From Bacteroidales bacterium UBA6340 (GTDB lineage: Bacteria; Bacteroidota; Bacteroidia; Bacteroidales; Paludibacteraceae), in assembly GCA_002440265.1 (NCBI GenBank), contig DJSG01000041.1:4281-37378 (forward strand): 33,098 bases of DNA, given 5' to 3'. Within the stretch, counting starts at the first letter, position 1; the number at the start of each line of letters is the position of its first letter. Both the position numbers and the translations under genes were made by a program. Shown piece by piece: positions 1 through 7,948 of the stretch. The notes beneath the pieces were generated by a model. The model had not been told where the DNA came from. It did no database searches and saw only the letters and a list, made by a program, of their open reading frames with translations.

Positions 1-49
1 AATGTCATACTCTTAACTCGACATGAAGTCGAGTTAAGAGTATGACATT
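1..49. repeat. 22-bp perfect inverted repeat at the window edge
   Basis: Bases 1-22 and 28-49 are exact reverse complements separated by a 5-nt loop (ATGAA). The stem could extend past the window edge. There is no T-run on the right side, so it does not look like a classical terminator for a + strand gene. It could be a terminator for a - strand gene, a recombination or insertion-sequence end, or a structural repeat; the sequence does not decide. Confidence 0.8.
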
Positions 50-59
50 AGTAGTAATA

Positions 60-116
60 GGTAATGGTTAATAGTTAATAGTTAATACGCAGGTAATGTA
101 TAATGTGCAATTTTAA
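60..116. repeat. AT-rich GTTAATA tandem repeat and AATGTRCA-like low-complexity tract
   Basis: Three tandem GTTAATA units occupy 67-87, followed by short AATGTATAATGTGCAA-like sequence. The same two flavours recur at 23371-23397 (TTAATA type) and at 21860-21902 and 26553-26585 (AATGCRCA type). Such intergenic low-complexity runs are common in Bacteroidales. No coding function is seen; the rest of 1-231 holds only the inverted repeat and the promoter. Confidence 0.65.
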
Positions 117-172
117 CAAGGAAAACCAAACAACCAGACAGCAGACCAAGGCGACCGCCTAACAAATGAGCG

Positions 173-203
173 TTGTTTATATGCATATTTTTGTGTAACT
201 TTG
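173..203 (+). promoter_or_regulatory. Bacteroidetes-type promoter of the TPR/HTH regulator
   Basis: The -7 element TAACTTTG (196-203) matches TAnnTTTG, and TTG (173-175) lies 20 bp upstream as a -33 element. Transcription would start near 210, about 20 nt before the ATG at 232. No Shine-Dalgarno is visible, as expected in this phylum. Confidence 0.7.
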
Positions 204-231
204 CAGGCGATAAGAGGTTATTGGCAGCACT

Positions 232-1800
232 ATGCGATATTATGGACACATATTAAGTTATCTTCGTTATCTTCTGACGGGGCTCATGGTCCTGCCGATG
301 GGGTTCCTCGTCCTGCCGGCGGGTCAAAGAGCGCAAGCCACTCACGCTATGCGCAGACAGGCGGGAGAGCGAGTGGTGGCAGCGGCAGACAGCATGGATG
401 CCGCACACCTGCTATATTCCGACACCTCGGCTCTCCGCAGTGCCATCCGCACCTTTGACACTCCCGTAGGCAGGCATATCCACCGCAATGCCCTCGCTGC
501 GGCATACTACTATATGGGGCGCAACATGAGCCAGCATGGCGACTTCGCGCGGGCGGCAGACTGCTATATCGCCTGCGACCGTCTCCAGCCCGATGACCCT
601 GCCCGTCGTGGACGGGTGAATGCCTGCATGGCATATATCTGTACCCAACAAAGCGAAGATAGTCTCGCACTCATCTTCAACCAGCGTTCTACCGAGGCTT
701 TCCGCGAAAGTGGTGATACGGCGCGTTACTTGTATGGCTTGCTTTTTCTTAGTGAGAACTATTGCAAACTCGGAGAATACCCTATTGCCGATAGTCTATG
801 GCAAGAAGCACGCGCTTTTCATTTAGACAGTGCATACCAGTTCTATGTATTGGAGACTCGGGGACTTTATTTCTATTACAGACAGCAATATGATTCGGCA
901 TTGACCTGTTTCTTGCAATTAGAGGAGTACCCACGTGGCAATCAAAGCAAATGCTATGATTATATGAAGATTGCACAGATATACGAGAGTATCGGCAAGC
1001 CGACACTTGCATACCCGTATGCGGAGTATCTTGTGAAACATTCCACGAATCCCGCCCAAATCTCCAATGCCTATTATACACTGATAAACTATGCGGAGCA
1101 AACCGGTGACGCGGCATTGCTGGCTACCTATTCCCATAACAGGGAAGATGCCAGTCGCGAGAGGAAGGCACTATCCAGCAGATACGGTGCAGCCGTGGAG
1201 AAGTGCAGACAATACATCGCTAATCCGCACCCCGACCGCAAGTGGTATATCATAGTGTGGATTGCCACAGTGCTATGCGGCATCCTGTGCGCCGTCATTG
1301 GGTTGTTACGCCACCGCAAACACAAAGCCATAAAGCAGCGAGACATACAAATACGACAACTACACATACAGACGGAAGCACAATCTGCACTGTTGCAGGC
1401 ACAAACAGACCTTATAGAAAAGCAGGCACTGCAATTGCAGCAGTTGCGAGAAGAATTGAGAGCCAAAGCCGTGCAGGACCTGAAAGGGCAACTGTCCCAT
1501 CTCCGTTCCTTATTCCCGCAACCGCGCAAGGAATGGGTTTGCTTCGCGGTTCTGCTGAAGGATACGAACCCCACCTTTCTCCACCTGCACAATGCGCTGA
1601 AAGAGCAGAATCTGAAAGAACCGGAAATCAAACTGTGTATTTACTATTTGCTCTATCATGAGACAATGCCTTTGACGGAAATAGCAGGGTATGTATGCAA
1701 ATCGGCTACCGGTATCCGAACCATCAAGAGCCGTATCGCCCATAAATTAGGAGTAACCTCAGCAGGACTGCTCGGTTTGCTGCAAAAGATGGCAATATAA
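232..1800 (+). CDS. TPR-containing membrane protein with C-terminal HTH (putative one-component regulator)
   Basis: The 522-aa protein has an N-terminal hydrophobic segment or signal (about residues 8-30). A long helical region with TPR-like spacing follows (about 80-310). A clear membrane helix lies at about 337-358 (WYIIVWIATVLCGILC), then a Gln-rich coiled coil (about 365-425). The C-terminus (about 455-522, ending TGIRTIKSRIAHKLGV) looks like a LuxR/GerE-type helix-turn-helix. Many Bacteroidetes encode TPR-membrane-HTH proteins of this layout, usually read as sensors with a periplasmic TPR part and a cytoplasmic DNA-binding part. The DNA target and signal are unknown. It lies just upstream, in the same direction, of three secreted-protein genes, so local regulation is plausible but is inference. 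The ATG at 232 was chosen because it follows the promoter closely; the signal sequence is less typical than in the downstream genes. Confidence 0.75.
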   Translation: MRYYGHILSYLRYLLTGLMVLPMGFLVLPAGQRAQATHAMRRQAGERVVAAADSMDAAHLLYSDTSALRSAIRTFDTPVGRHIHRNALAAAYYYMGRNMSQHGDFARAADCYIACDRLQPDDPARRGRVNACMAYICTQQSEDSLALIFNQRSTEAFRESGDTARYLYGLLFLSENYCKLGEYPIADSLWQEARAFHLDSAYQFYVLETRGLYFYYRQQYDSALTCFLQLEEYPRGNQSKCYDYMKIAQIYESIGKPTLAYPYAEYLVKHSTNPAQISNAYYTLINYAEQTGDAALLATYSHNREDASRERKALSSRYGAAVEKCRQYIANPHPDRKWYIIVWIATVLCGILCAVIGLLRHRKHKAIKQRDIQIRQLHIQTEAQSALLQAQTDLIEKQALQLQQLREELRAKAVQDLKGQLSHLRSLFPQPRKEWVCFAVLLKDTNPTFLHLHNALKEQNLKEPEIKLCIYYLLYHETMPLTEIAGYVCKSATGIRTIKSRIAHKLGVTSAGLLGLLQKMAI

Positions 1801-1900
1801 GAGGCACATTTCTGCACCGAAACTGCATTTGTGCACGGCGCAAAACACTAAAACACTGATAATGTGCATATTGCATTTTGCATTTGTGCACGCCCTTTTC

Positions 1901-1931
1901 TTGGTCAGTACGGTGAAAAGCCGTACCTTTG
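1901..1931 (+). promoter_or_regulatory. Promoter of the small secreted protein gene
   Basis: TACCTTTG (1924-1931) matches the TAnnTTTG -7 element, and TTG at 1901-1903 lies 20 bp upstream. The predicted start near 1938 leaves a leader of about 50 nt before the ATG at 1989. This supports that ATG over a TTG at 1929, which lies inside the promoter. Confidence 0.75.
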
Positions 1932-1988
1932 CAGTCGGAAACGAGACCCATTGTCGGTTTCGCACGTGTAACTAAAAACATTGTTCTT

Positions 1989-2372
1989 ATGAAGAGACTT
2001 CTATTTATCTTCGCGCTCTGTCTGTGGAGCGTAGCAGGTAGCACCTATGCACAATGGAGCATAGCGGGTACAGAAATCGTTCTGACCGAAATTGTGGTAT
2101 TTGGTCCGCTGGATGACAACAAAGAAGAGACAGAAGGAGGTCGTCCTGACCCGCGTCAAATCCGTGCCACACAAGTTGGAAACACTATCACCGCAAGTGC
2201 AGACACGGACGCACTCGCCCATGTGACAGTGCGTGACCAAACCACAGGCTCCACGGTTGCCGACCAGGATTTTCTCGGGGTAACCACCATCCACGTTCCT
2301 GCCGAAGGTTCCTACACTATCCGTATCTACTCGGCAGGCACGGCTGTAGAAGGGCAATTCTCTGTAAAATAG
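1989..2372 (+). CDS. Small secreted DUF3244-like protein
   Basis: The 127-aa protein has a clean Sec signal peptide (MKRLLFIFALCLWSVAGSTYA, cleavage likely after residue 21). A short mostly beta domain follows, ending in YTIRIYSAGTAVEGQFSVK. Length, signal and the closing beta-hairpin resemble the DUF3244 family of small Bacteroidales exported proteins, whose function is unknown. The resemblance is by eye, not a profile hit. It has its own promoter, and a hairpin overlaps its stop codon, so it is probably a single-gene transcript between the regulator and the T9SS cargo gene. Confidence 0.7.
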   Translation: MKRLLFIFALCLWSVAGSTYAQWSIAGTEIVLTEIVVFGPLDDNKEETEGGRPDPRQIRATQVGNTITASADTDALAHVTVRDQTTGSTVADQDFLGVTTIHVPAEGSYTIRIYSAGTAVEGQFSVK

Positions 2373-2382
2373 AGATTGCCCT
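2351..2382 (+). terminator. Hairpin spanning the stop codon of the small secreted protein
   Basis: AGGGCAAT (2351-2358) pairs with ATTGCCCT (2375-2382). Inside it CTCT (2360-2363) pairs with AGAG (2371-2374), with one bulged T and a 7-nt loop. The stop codon TAG (2370-2372) lies at the loop/stem junction. CTTTATCTGTTT follows, a weak T-rich tail. It is probably a terminator, or it protects the mRNA 3' end. Confidence 0.6.
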
Positions 2383-2440
2383 CTTTATCTGTTTGTATAA
2401 CGTATAACAAAATTTGTTGAACCAATTAATTGATTCAGGT

Positions 2441-4765
2441 ATGAAGAAAATTTACCTGTTTGTCGCCTTATTGGCGAGTTGGGCTGCAGTCGGAGTACAA
2501 GCACAGCAGCAAAAAGTGTTCGTGGTGAACGGAGACACATTGTCGGAGTATGACCATGTTTGTTTGCCACACGATGGTAGTTCTACCATTACGGTGAAGT
2601 TCGTAAGAGAGAACTTGGCTAACAAGAGTAACCAATTCTCGTATTATTGGATGACGCTCGGTGATTTGGAGAAAGTGGGTGATGGAGCGGATTCGTCCGC
2701 CACTTTCCGTTCTACGGGTTTGGGAAAAGGAGTAGCCCGCTTGAGGTACAACAACAACGGGTGTGGTGCAGTTGTCGATTTGCACATCTACAAGGCGTTT
2801 GACCCCAATGCCCTTGGCTTGGAGATAGAAGGTCCCGACTGCCTTATCAAGGGCGAGACGGCGGTCTATTCTGTCCGTCCTGTGATGACGCGCAACCTTG
2901 ATGACTACATCGGAGTGGACCGCTATTATTGGAACCTGACAGGCGAGAATCGTCCCTCTTTTGTGGACAGTATCATTTATGCAGCAGGAGACGGCAGTGC
3001 CGTTACGTTCCGAGTAGGCGATGTGAGTGCAGGTGATGAGGTAGTAGTTAATTTCGGAGACTGCAACCGCGAGCCCGCCAAGGCAATACGCAAGCCATTG
3101 GGCAAGATACCCCCAAAGCCACAGGTTTCCGCCGACAGACTATGTGTGCCGTGGGGAGACGGGTATCAGCAAACGGTAAGTGTCATCAACCCCGTTGCAG
3201 GGGTAACGTACAAGTGCATTGCTCCATCCCAATGGAAAGTGGAGAAGCACGACTCCGGCACCAATATCTCATTTACCATCACGTTTGACTCTGTCAGTTC
3301 CGGAGACTTGGCTATATCTGCGGCATTCAAGGACGAAGAGGCGTGCAGTGAGAACCTGTCGTATGTCCGTGTATCACGCACATGGGGTGATGATGCTGCT
3401 TTGGCATATAATAGGAACACATCTGCCACCTGTTGTGCTATGGTAGGGGATGCCAACGGGTATGCGTTCTCCGTGGAGGGGAAAATTCCGACAGGTGCCA
3501 ATATCTATTGGACTATTCCTAATGGTTGGGATTCGCTGGATAACAACACATTCAGTCGTTTCCGCACGTTCCGTCCTACTGCGGCGGCAGCCTTGACCGA
3601 CACCCTCAGGGCACGTAGCGAAGAATGTGATGAAGATGTATCCGCAGTATGGATGCCTGTATATGTGAAGCCTGCTGCTATCAGCGACATTACGGTTGAC
3701 GAGACATGCCTGTCGCCCAACGAGACCTATACTTTCCGCGCAGTACAGAGTGACAATGGTCCGCAGGCAGCATCTTACACATGGCAGGTGAAAGAGGGTA
3801 ATAACTACGTAACACAGAGTGATTTTACCAGTGATTCTCTTGTGCTGACAGTTACCACCGATATGCAGGCAGTGCGTGTCCGCCCCAACGGGTTGGAAGG
3901 ATGTGACGGCGAGTACTCAGAGGACAAAACATTGGTATTCAGACCTGCTGCACCGGAAGGAATAGAGGCGGATAGGTGTATTGCAGCAGGTATACAGGAT
4001 ACTACAACTTTGACTTTAAGCGGAGTTATTCAAAACCAAAGTTATGATTGGATACTTCCGAATGGTGTTACGTACGTAACAGGTAACGCGAACAAGACTG
4101 AGATTAAGGTCGCTACTGCGGGCATCGCTGGTGATTATGTAGTAAAAGCCTACGGTGCAGGACAAGGTATTTGTGGTAATACGGACACCATTTCGGAAAC
4201 ATTACATATTGCTTCTGTTCAATTTAGTATCAAATCCGAGACGGGACGCAGATACATCAATGTATTTACCGACCCAGAAGTGTTGGAGGATGTAATAACT
4301 GATAGTCCGATAGTTTATTATGAATGGTTCTTGAACGATTCATTAGCAGATGAGGCTGTGGATGCTTATGAAACGAATGTACACAAAAGTTTTACCGGGA
4401 CGATTCGTTTGGTAGTAACATTAGGGAATGGTTGCAAGCAATCGGCAACAATGAACATTAATGATAGTAGCACCCGCAGCAGTTCTAAAGCCTTCAGTTC
4501 TACAAGAGAAACAACAGATAGTGACTTTGGTCATATTATAATATCACCCAATCCAAGTAGTTCTATACTGAATGTTACTTTCCCAACTGAAGCAGAACGT
4601 TCTGTTGTGCGTATCTATGACATGAATGGGAAATTAGTATTCCGCAAAGTTACAAGTGAGAAGCAGTTGGATATTACTACAACACATTTCCCGTCAGGTA
4701 TGTACACCTTATTGCTGAATCAAGATGGAGACCCCTGTTCCGCAACATTCATTGTACAACATTAA
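2441..4765 (+). CDS. Secreted multi-domain Ig/PKD-like protein with T9SS type A sorting domain
   Basis: The product has 774 residues. The ATG at 2441 gives a strong signal peptide (MKKIYLFVALLASWAAVGVQA, cleavage near residue 21); an upstream in-frame TTG adds nothing. The middle holds several beta-sandwich repeats of Ig/PKD character, with recurrent patterns such as TYTWQVKEG, SYDWILPNG and YYEWFLND. The last 75 or so residues (about 698-774) form a type IX secretion C-terminal sorting domain, with IIISPNPSSSILNV, VRIYDMNGKLVF and FPSGMYTLLL. The protein should cross the inner membrane by Sec and the outer membrane by T9SS, ending on the surface or released. No catalytic domain is recognised, so adhesion or structure is likely. 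Its stop is 4 nt before the next ATG, so the two are probably co-translated. Confidence 0.88.
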   Translation: MKKIYLFVALLASWAAVGVQAQQQKVFVVNGDTLSEYDHVCLPHDGSSTITVKFVRENLANKSNQFSYYWMTLGDLEKVGDGADSSATFRSTGLGKGVARLRYNNNGCGAVVDLHIYKAFDPNALGLEIEGPDCLIKGETAVYSVRPVMTRNLDDYIGVDRYYWNLTGENRPSFVDSIIYAAGDGSAVTFRVGDVSAGDEVVVNFGDCNREPAKAIRKPLGKIPPKPQVSADRLCVPWGDGYQQTVSVINPVAGVTYKCIAPSQWKVEKHDSGTNISFTITFDSVSSGDLAISAAFKDEEACSENLSYVRVSRTWGDDAALAYNRNTSATCCAMVGDANGYAFSVEGKIPTGANIYWTIPNGWDSLDNNTFSRFRTFRPTAAAALTDTLRARSEECDEDVSAVWMPVYVKPAAISDITVDETCLSPNETYTFRAVQSDNGPQAASYTWQVKEGNNYVTQSDFTSDSLVLTVTTDMQAVRVRPNGLEGCDGEYSEDKTLVFRPAAPEGIEADRCIAAGIQDTTTLTLSGVIQNQSYDWILPNGVTYVTGNANKTEIKVATAGIAGDYVVKAYGAGQGICGNTDTISETLHIASVQFSIKSETGRRYINVFTDPEVLEDVITDSPIVYYEWFLNDSLADEAVDAYETNVHKSFTGTIRLVVTLGNGCKQSATMNINDSSTRSSSKAFSSTRETTDSDFGHIIISPNPSSSILNVTFPTEAERSVVRIYDMNGKLVFRKVTSEKQLDITTTHFPSGMYTLLLNQDGDPCSATFIVQH

Positions 4766-4769
4766 GGAT

Positions 4770-6275
4770 ATGAAAAGTCGTATCATAATTATTCTTTCGT
4801 TAGTTATCCTTGGGACGTATGTGCAAGCATACGACTTCAAGGCGACTAATGAACAAGGAGTAGAATTGGCATTCAATGTGCTTTCAGAAGGAAATTCTGT
4901 AGAGTTCACATATGATGTGCAGAGTTCTTGGTCAGATGATTTGAACGGATTTGCCCCTGTTTACACCTATCTGACGTGCGACACATTGTACATTCCGTCT
5001 GTTGTTAATCATGATGGGAAGGAGTATATTGTAACCCAAATCGGCTCCTATGCGTTTATGGGAATGGTTCCAAAGGTGCGGGTTGTTATAATCCCTGCAA
5101 CGATAACATCTATAGTTTATGATAGAGGTGGAGTCGCTTTCCAAGGAAATAATCTGCAAAGTATTATCGTAGATAGTGCAAACCTTTATTTCAAAAGTGA
5201 AAAGGGTATTCTCTATACTTCTGATATGAAAAGCCTGATTGCTTATCCTGCCCGCAACCCACAGGACACGATTGTCCTGAGAGAAGGCATTCAAACATTG
5301 GAAAAGGCTTCTCTCTTAGGAGCACAGAATATCAAGTACTTAGAACTGCCATTAAGTCTGAAAACAATACAGAAAAATGCCTTGAGTGTTATTGATACAT
5401 TGCATAGTTTGATAATTAAGGATAGTGTAGAAAGAATAGAGAGCAATGTATTGGATTGTCGTGGGCTAGTTCATCTAACCATAGGCAGTGGCGTGCAACT
5501 TGTAAACAAATCATTCCTATATTCTGATTCTGTGGTAAACTTGTCATGCAGGGCTGTTGTCCCACCCCAAATCTCACAACATGGTGGTGTGGGGGAATTT
5601 TTACAAGAAGTCATAGAACGGGATAGTCGTCTCTATGTGCCTGCTAAAAGCATTGCTGCATATCAACTTGCAGAAGGTTGGAGTGATTTCAAGTACATCT
5701 ATCCCATAGAGCCGCCTATTGTGGCGGGAGTGGACGAAGCCACGGTGTCATGGGTGCAAAACTTCTCGGCTACCGGGTATGTGTGGACGCTGTATAGCGA
5801 TGAGGCGCATACGCAGATGGTGATGACCCTTACTTTTGACCAACGGGGCTACCTCACGAGTATTGTCCTTGGCAACGCTGCTTCCGCACCGCAACGGGCT
5901 TTGGCACAAGCCGTAGCAGATGACGAGGGCAGTGGCAACAGCGGTAGTGATGGCAATGGTGGTGATGACAATGGTGCCGGCAGCGATTCCGATAGCGAGA
6001 AACGTTTTGCAGAGTACTACTCGTTTACCATCAGCAGTCTCAACCGCAATACGCAGTACTACTACACCCGCCAGTCGCTGTCCGACGACCAAGTCATTGA
6101 CGAGGAGAGTGGCACGTTTGTCACCTCGGACAAGACGGCTACTGATATAGATGCTGCTCCTGCTACAGACGACACTTCCTCTGCTGCCATCAAAATCATC
6201 AGCAACGGGCAAGTGTATATCCTGCGAGACGGGAAAGTATATACCACTCAGGGACTGGAAACAAGAGAACAGTAA
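4770..6275 (+). CDS. Secreted BspA-type leucine-rich repeat protein
   Basis: The product has 501 residues, starting at ATG 4770 directly after the upstream stop, with signal peptide MKSRIIIILSLVILGTYVQA. Residues from about 75 to 275 show LRR_5/BspA-like repeats, for example VTQIGSYAFMGM, LVHLTIGSGVQLV and SLIIKDSVERIESNVL. A fibronectin/Ig-like segment follows, then a low-complexity Gly/Asp/Ser linker near 388-410. The protein ends with a short tail (IKIISNGQVYILRDGKVYTT) of a kind I recall ending many secreted Bacteroidales proteins, rather than a full T9SS domain. BspA-like proteins often bind host or matrix proteins; here that is inference. Base composition changes inside the gene: the LRR part is AT-richer, the last 580 bases GC-richer. 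Confidence 0.8.
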   Translation: MKSRIIIILSLVILGTYVQAYDFKATNEQGVELAFNVLSEGNSVEFTYDVQSSWSDDLNGFAPVYTYLTCDTLYIPSVVNHDGKEYIVTQIGSYAFMGMVPKVRVVIIPATITSIVYDRGGVAFQGNNLQSIIVDSANLYFKSEKGILYTSDMKSLIAYPARNPQDTIVLREGIQTLEKASLLGAQNIKYLELPLSLKTIQKNALSVIDTLHSLIIKDSVERIESNVLDCRGLVHLTIGSGVQLVNKSFLYSDSVVNLSCRAVVPPQISQHGGVGEFLQEVIERDSRLYVPAKSIAAYQLAEGWSDFKYIYPIEPPIVAGVDEATVSWVQNFSATGYVWTLYSDEAHTQMVMTLTFDQRGYLTSIVLGNAASAPQRALAQAVADDEGSGNSGSDGNGGDDNGAGSDSDSEKRFAEYYSFTISSLNRNTQYYYTRQSLSDDQVIDEESGTFVTSDKTATDIDAAPATDDTSSAAIKIISNGQVYILRDGKVYTTQGLETREQ

Positions 6276-6301
6276 ACAGTAGTGTACTATACCTAACTTA
6301 T

Positions 6302-6330
6302 AGGGCGTGCCAAGCGGTTTGGCACGCCCT
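6302..6330 (+). terminator. Terminator-like hairpin between convergent genes
   Basis: AGGGCGTGCCAA (6302-6313) pairs perfectly with TTGGCACGCCCT (6319-6330) around the loop GCGGT. It sits 27 nt after the LRR stop and 39 nt after the 3' end of the convergent transposase gene. T-runs are weak on both sides, so efficiency is uncertain. It could instead be a REP-like palindrome tied to the neighbouring RAYT, but I saw no second copy. Confidence 0.65.
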
Positions 6331-6368
6331 GTTTGGAGTGGAACAAGCGGATAAGGATAGAGAGGCGA

Positions 6369-7490
6369 TTATTCCTTCCACCAGTCATCAGGCTGACCGC
6401 TAATCAGGCGGGCAAGTTCATTCATCACCATACACATCGGGCGTGAAACGGGTTGAGGGTCTTTCTCATAATGGTATGCCCATGGCGTGATTTGCAACAG
6501 CCGCTCTTGGGCGCAGGCATAGAAGGAGGTTCCCGCAGGCTTGTAGGTCTTGCCGAAGCCATTATCCCGAATCTCTACAACAGGATAGCCGCCATCTAAG
6601 AGTTGTCGCAAAATCTCGCGCTCCTGCTTACTGATAAACGCAGAGACTATCACGGCTCCACGTGCCGCCTCACGCATAACGACTGCCGATTGTTCTGCAA
6701 AACGCCGTGCGTCAGCACGATGGCATACCAACGGCAGTTTGCGTGGCGCAGACAGCAGTGTACGCTTGCCGATATAGTCCAATGCAGGTTGCCCTTGTTT
6801 GTCCGTCAGCAACTTAGGCTGTATATCTGCGAAGGCTTGCTGCAATGTCTCCTTGTCCTGAGCCAAACGGTAGTCGTGCCGCAGCCCCTGCAAGATACGG
6901 TCGGTCGTCCAATTTGTAGAGTGTTGGTCACGGTAAACCGTAAAGCAATCGGCTAACTGCCCTTTGATAAGGCGTCGCTCAGGATTGGCGCGGATATAGA
7001 GAATCTTGGTCTGCACCTCTTCGGCAGTGATAGGAACGGTCTCGTTGTAACCACGGGTAAAGAGGGGGGCTTTCTCTTGGTGACATAGTGCGCAGTATAT
7101 CTTGTTGCAGCCAAGTTTGAATCCCCGCACCACTCTGCCCAGTGTCTCATTCGGAGCAGCATCGAGGTGCAGCAACCCATGAAAATGCTCGGGCATCACT
7201 TGGGCATCAATCACCTGCACACTCGGGTGATACTTGGGTATGTGTTGCCAGCATTGCAGTATCTTCTCCCCAAGAGCAGACAATCGCACTCCCACACCTG
7301 TGGCTTGGCAAGAGGTACGGTCGTAGTGCCCAACCACCGAGCCGAGCAAAGGCTTATGCCCTCGTACATTGAGTGTTACAAAGAAATAGCCCGATGTATA
7401 GTCGGTCTTCGGGCTGCGTTTCAAGGCATCAGGTGTATGAGCGAGCCGGGCATCTATACAGGCTTTGCGCTGGTAGTAGGAGTTTGGCAT
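6369..7490 (-). CDS. RAYT-like (IS200/Y1 superfamily) HUH transposase with extra C-terminal domain
   Basis: The 373-aa protein has an N-terminal Y1_Tnp-type domain. The metal-binding HUH motif is HFH at 102-104 (in VMPEHFHGLLHL), and the helix with the candidate catalytic tyrosine is KILYIRANPERR (Tyr165). The YIxxNP pattern is characteristic of REP-associated tyrosine transposases. The family nicks and rejoins single-stranded DNA at hairpin repeats. About 120 extra residues follow (about 245-373), with a Rossmann-like stretch GAVIVSAFISKQEREILRQL, then PVVEIRDNGFGKTYKP and ACAQERLLQITPW. This reminds me of DprA/SLOG-type nucleotide-binding domains, but that is tentative. It has its own promoter and a repeat-rich leader and stands alone, so it is probably a domesticated single-copy gene, not an active insertion sequence. 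Confidence 0.82.
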   Translation of the reverse strand: MPNSYYQRKACIDARLAHTPDALKRSPKTDYTSGYFFVTLNVRGHKPLLGSVVGHYDRTSCQATGVGVRLSALGEKILQCWQHIPKYHPSVQVIDAQVMPEHFHGLLHLDAAPNETLGRVVRGFKLGCNKIYCALCHQEKAPLFTRGYNETVPITAEEVQTKILYIRANPERRLIKGQLADCFTVYRDQHSTNWTTDRILQGLRHDYRLAQDKETLQQAFADIQPKLLTDKQGQPALDYIGKRTLLSAPRKLPLVCHRADARRFAEQSAVVMREAARGAVIVSAFISKQEREILRQLLDGGYPVVEIRDNGFGKTYKPAGTSFYACAQERLLQITPWAYHYEKDPQPVSRPMCMVMNELARLISGQPDDWWKE

Positions 7491-7511
7491 ATTACAGGTA
7501 TTATGTGGACT

Positions 7512-7579
7512 TTATCATCACGTTGCTGCGTAACACAATGATATTGTGTGATGATAAAGTTGATATTGTGTGATGATAA
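7512..7579. repeat. Repeat cluster in the RAYT 5' leader
   Basis: A 19-bp unit (TGATATTGTGTGATGATAA) occurs twice head-to-tail at 7539-7557 and 7561-7579, a 22-bp step. An inverted copy of its end, TTATCATCAC (7512-7521), pairs with GTGATGATAA (7548-7557). The sub-motif ACACAA-TGATA-TTGTGT also forms a small hairpin. The cluster lies between the transposase promoter and its start codon. RAYTs act on hairpin repeats next to their genes, so this may be the cognate site or an autoregulatory operator. Confidence 0.75.
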
Positions 7580-7593
7580 TTCCATTCACGCCA

Positions 7594-7624
7594 CAAAGAT
7601 ACTCATTTCCATGGAAAAAGCAAA
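7594..7624 (-). promoter_or_regulatory. Promoter of the RAYT gene
   Basis: On the - strand, TTTG (complement of 7621-7624) lies 19 bp before TATCTTTG (complement of 7594-7601). Both match the Bacteroidetes sigma consensus. The start would fall near 7587, giving a leader of about 97 nt that carries the whole repeat cluster. Confidence 0.8.
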
Positions 7625-7870
7625 ATGACAAAGCGACAAACCTTGCCTATAGGCATTATAATACTATACTCAAGACACACGTATGCATTATTGGTACTAC
7701 TTTACCAACAAAAACTTCGGAAATGCTGTATCTTTGCAGCGTGATTCAAGGTGTTGAATCCGGTAGGCTGCAGACGTAAGCAGCCCGTGATCTTTGACGT
7801 ATGAATAAAACAGACCTCCCCAACCCCTCCAAAGGAGGGGCTTGCAGAGGATATGAATGGAAGGATGATT

Positions 7871-7888
7871 GACGACGCGAGCCGCGTC
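7871..7888. repeat. Dispersed GACGACGCGAGCCGCGTC motif, copy 1
   Basis: This 18-bp motif recurs exactly at 22127-22144 and as a 13-bp core (ACGACGCGAGCCG) at 23422-23434. All three copies are intergenic. It contains the palindrome GACGCG-AGC-CGCGTC. Confidence 0.7.
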
Positions 7889-7948
7889 TTCTGCCATTAT
7901 GCGAATGAGGACGTCTGCGTCTCAATAACAGTGCCCCCTTGAAACACA

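Noticed and set aside
1929..1988. TTG start for the small secreted protein
   Set aside because: The TTG is part of the -7 promoter element; the ATG at 1989 opens a clean signal peptide.
7801..7872. Small gene starting MNKTDLPNPSKGG
   Set aside because: It translates a common intergenic palindrome (CCCCTCC-AAA-GGAGGGG) and has no ribosome-binding or conservation support.
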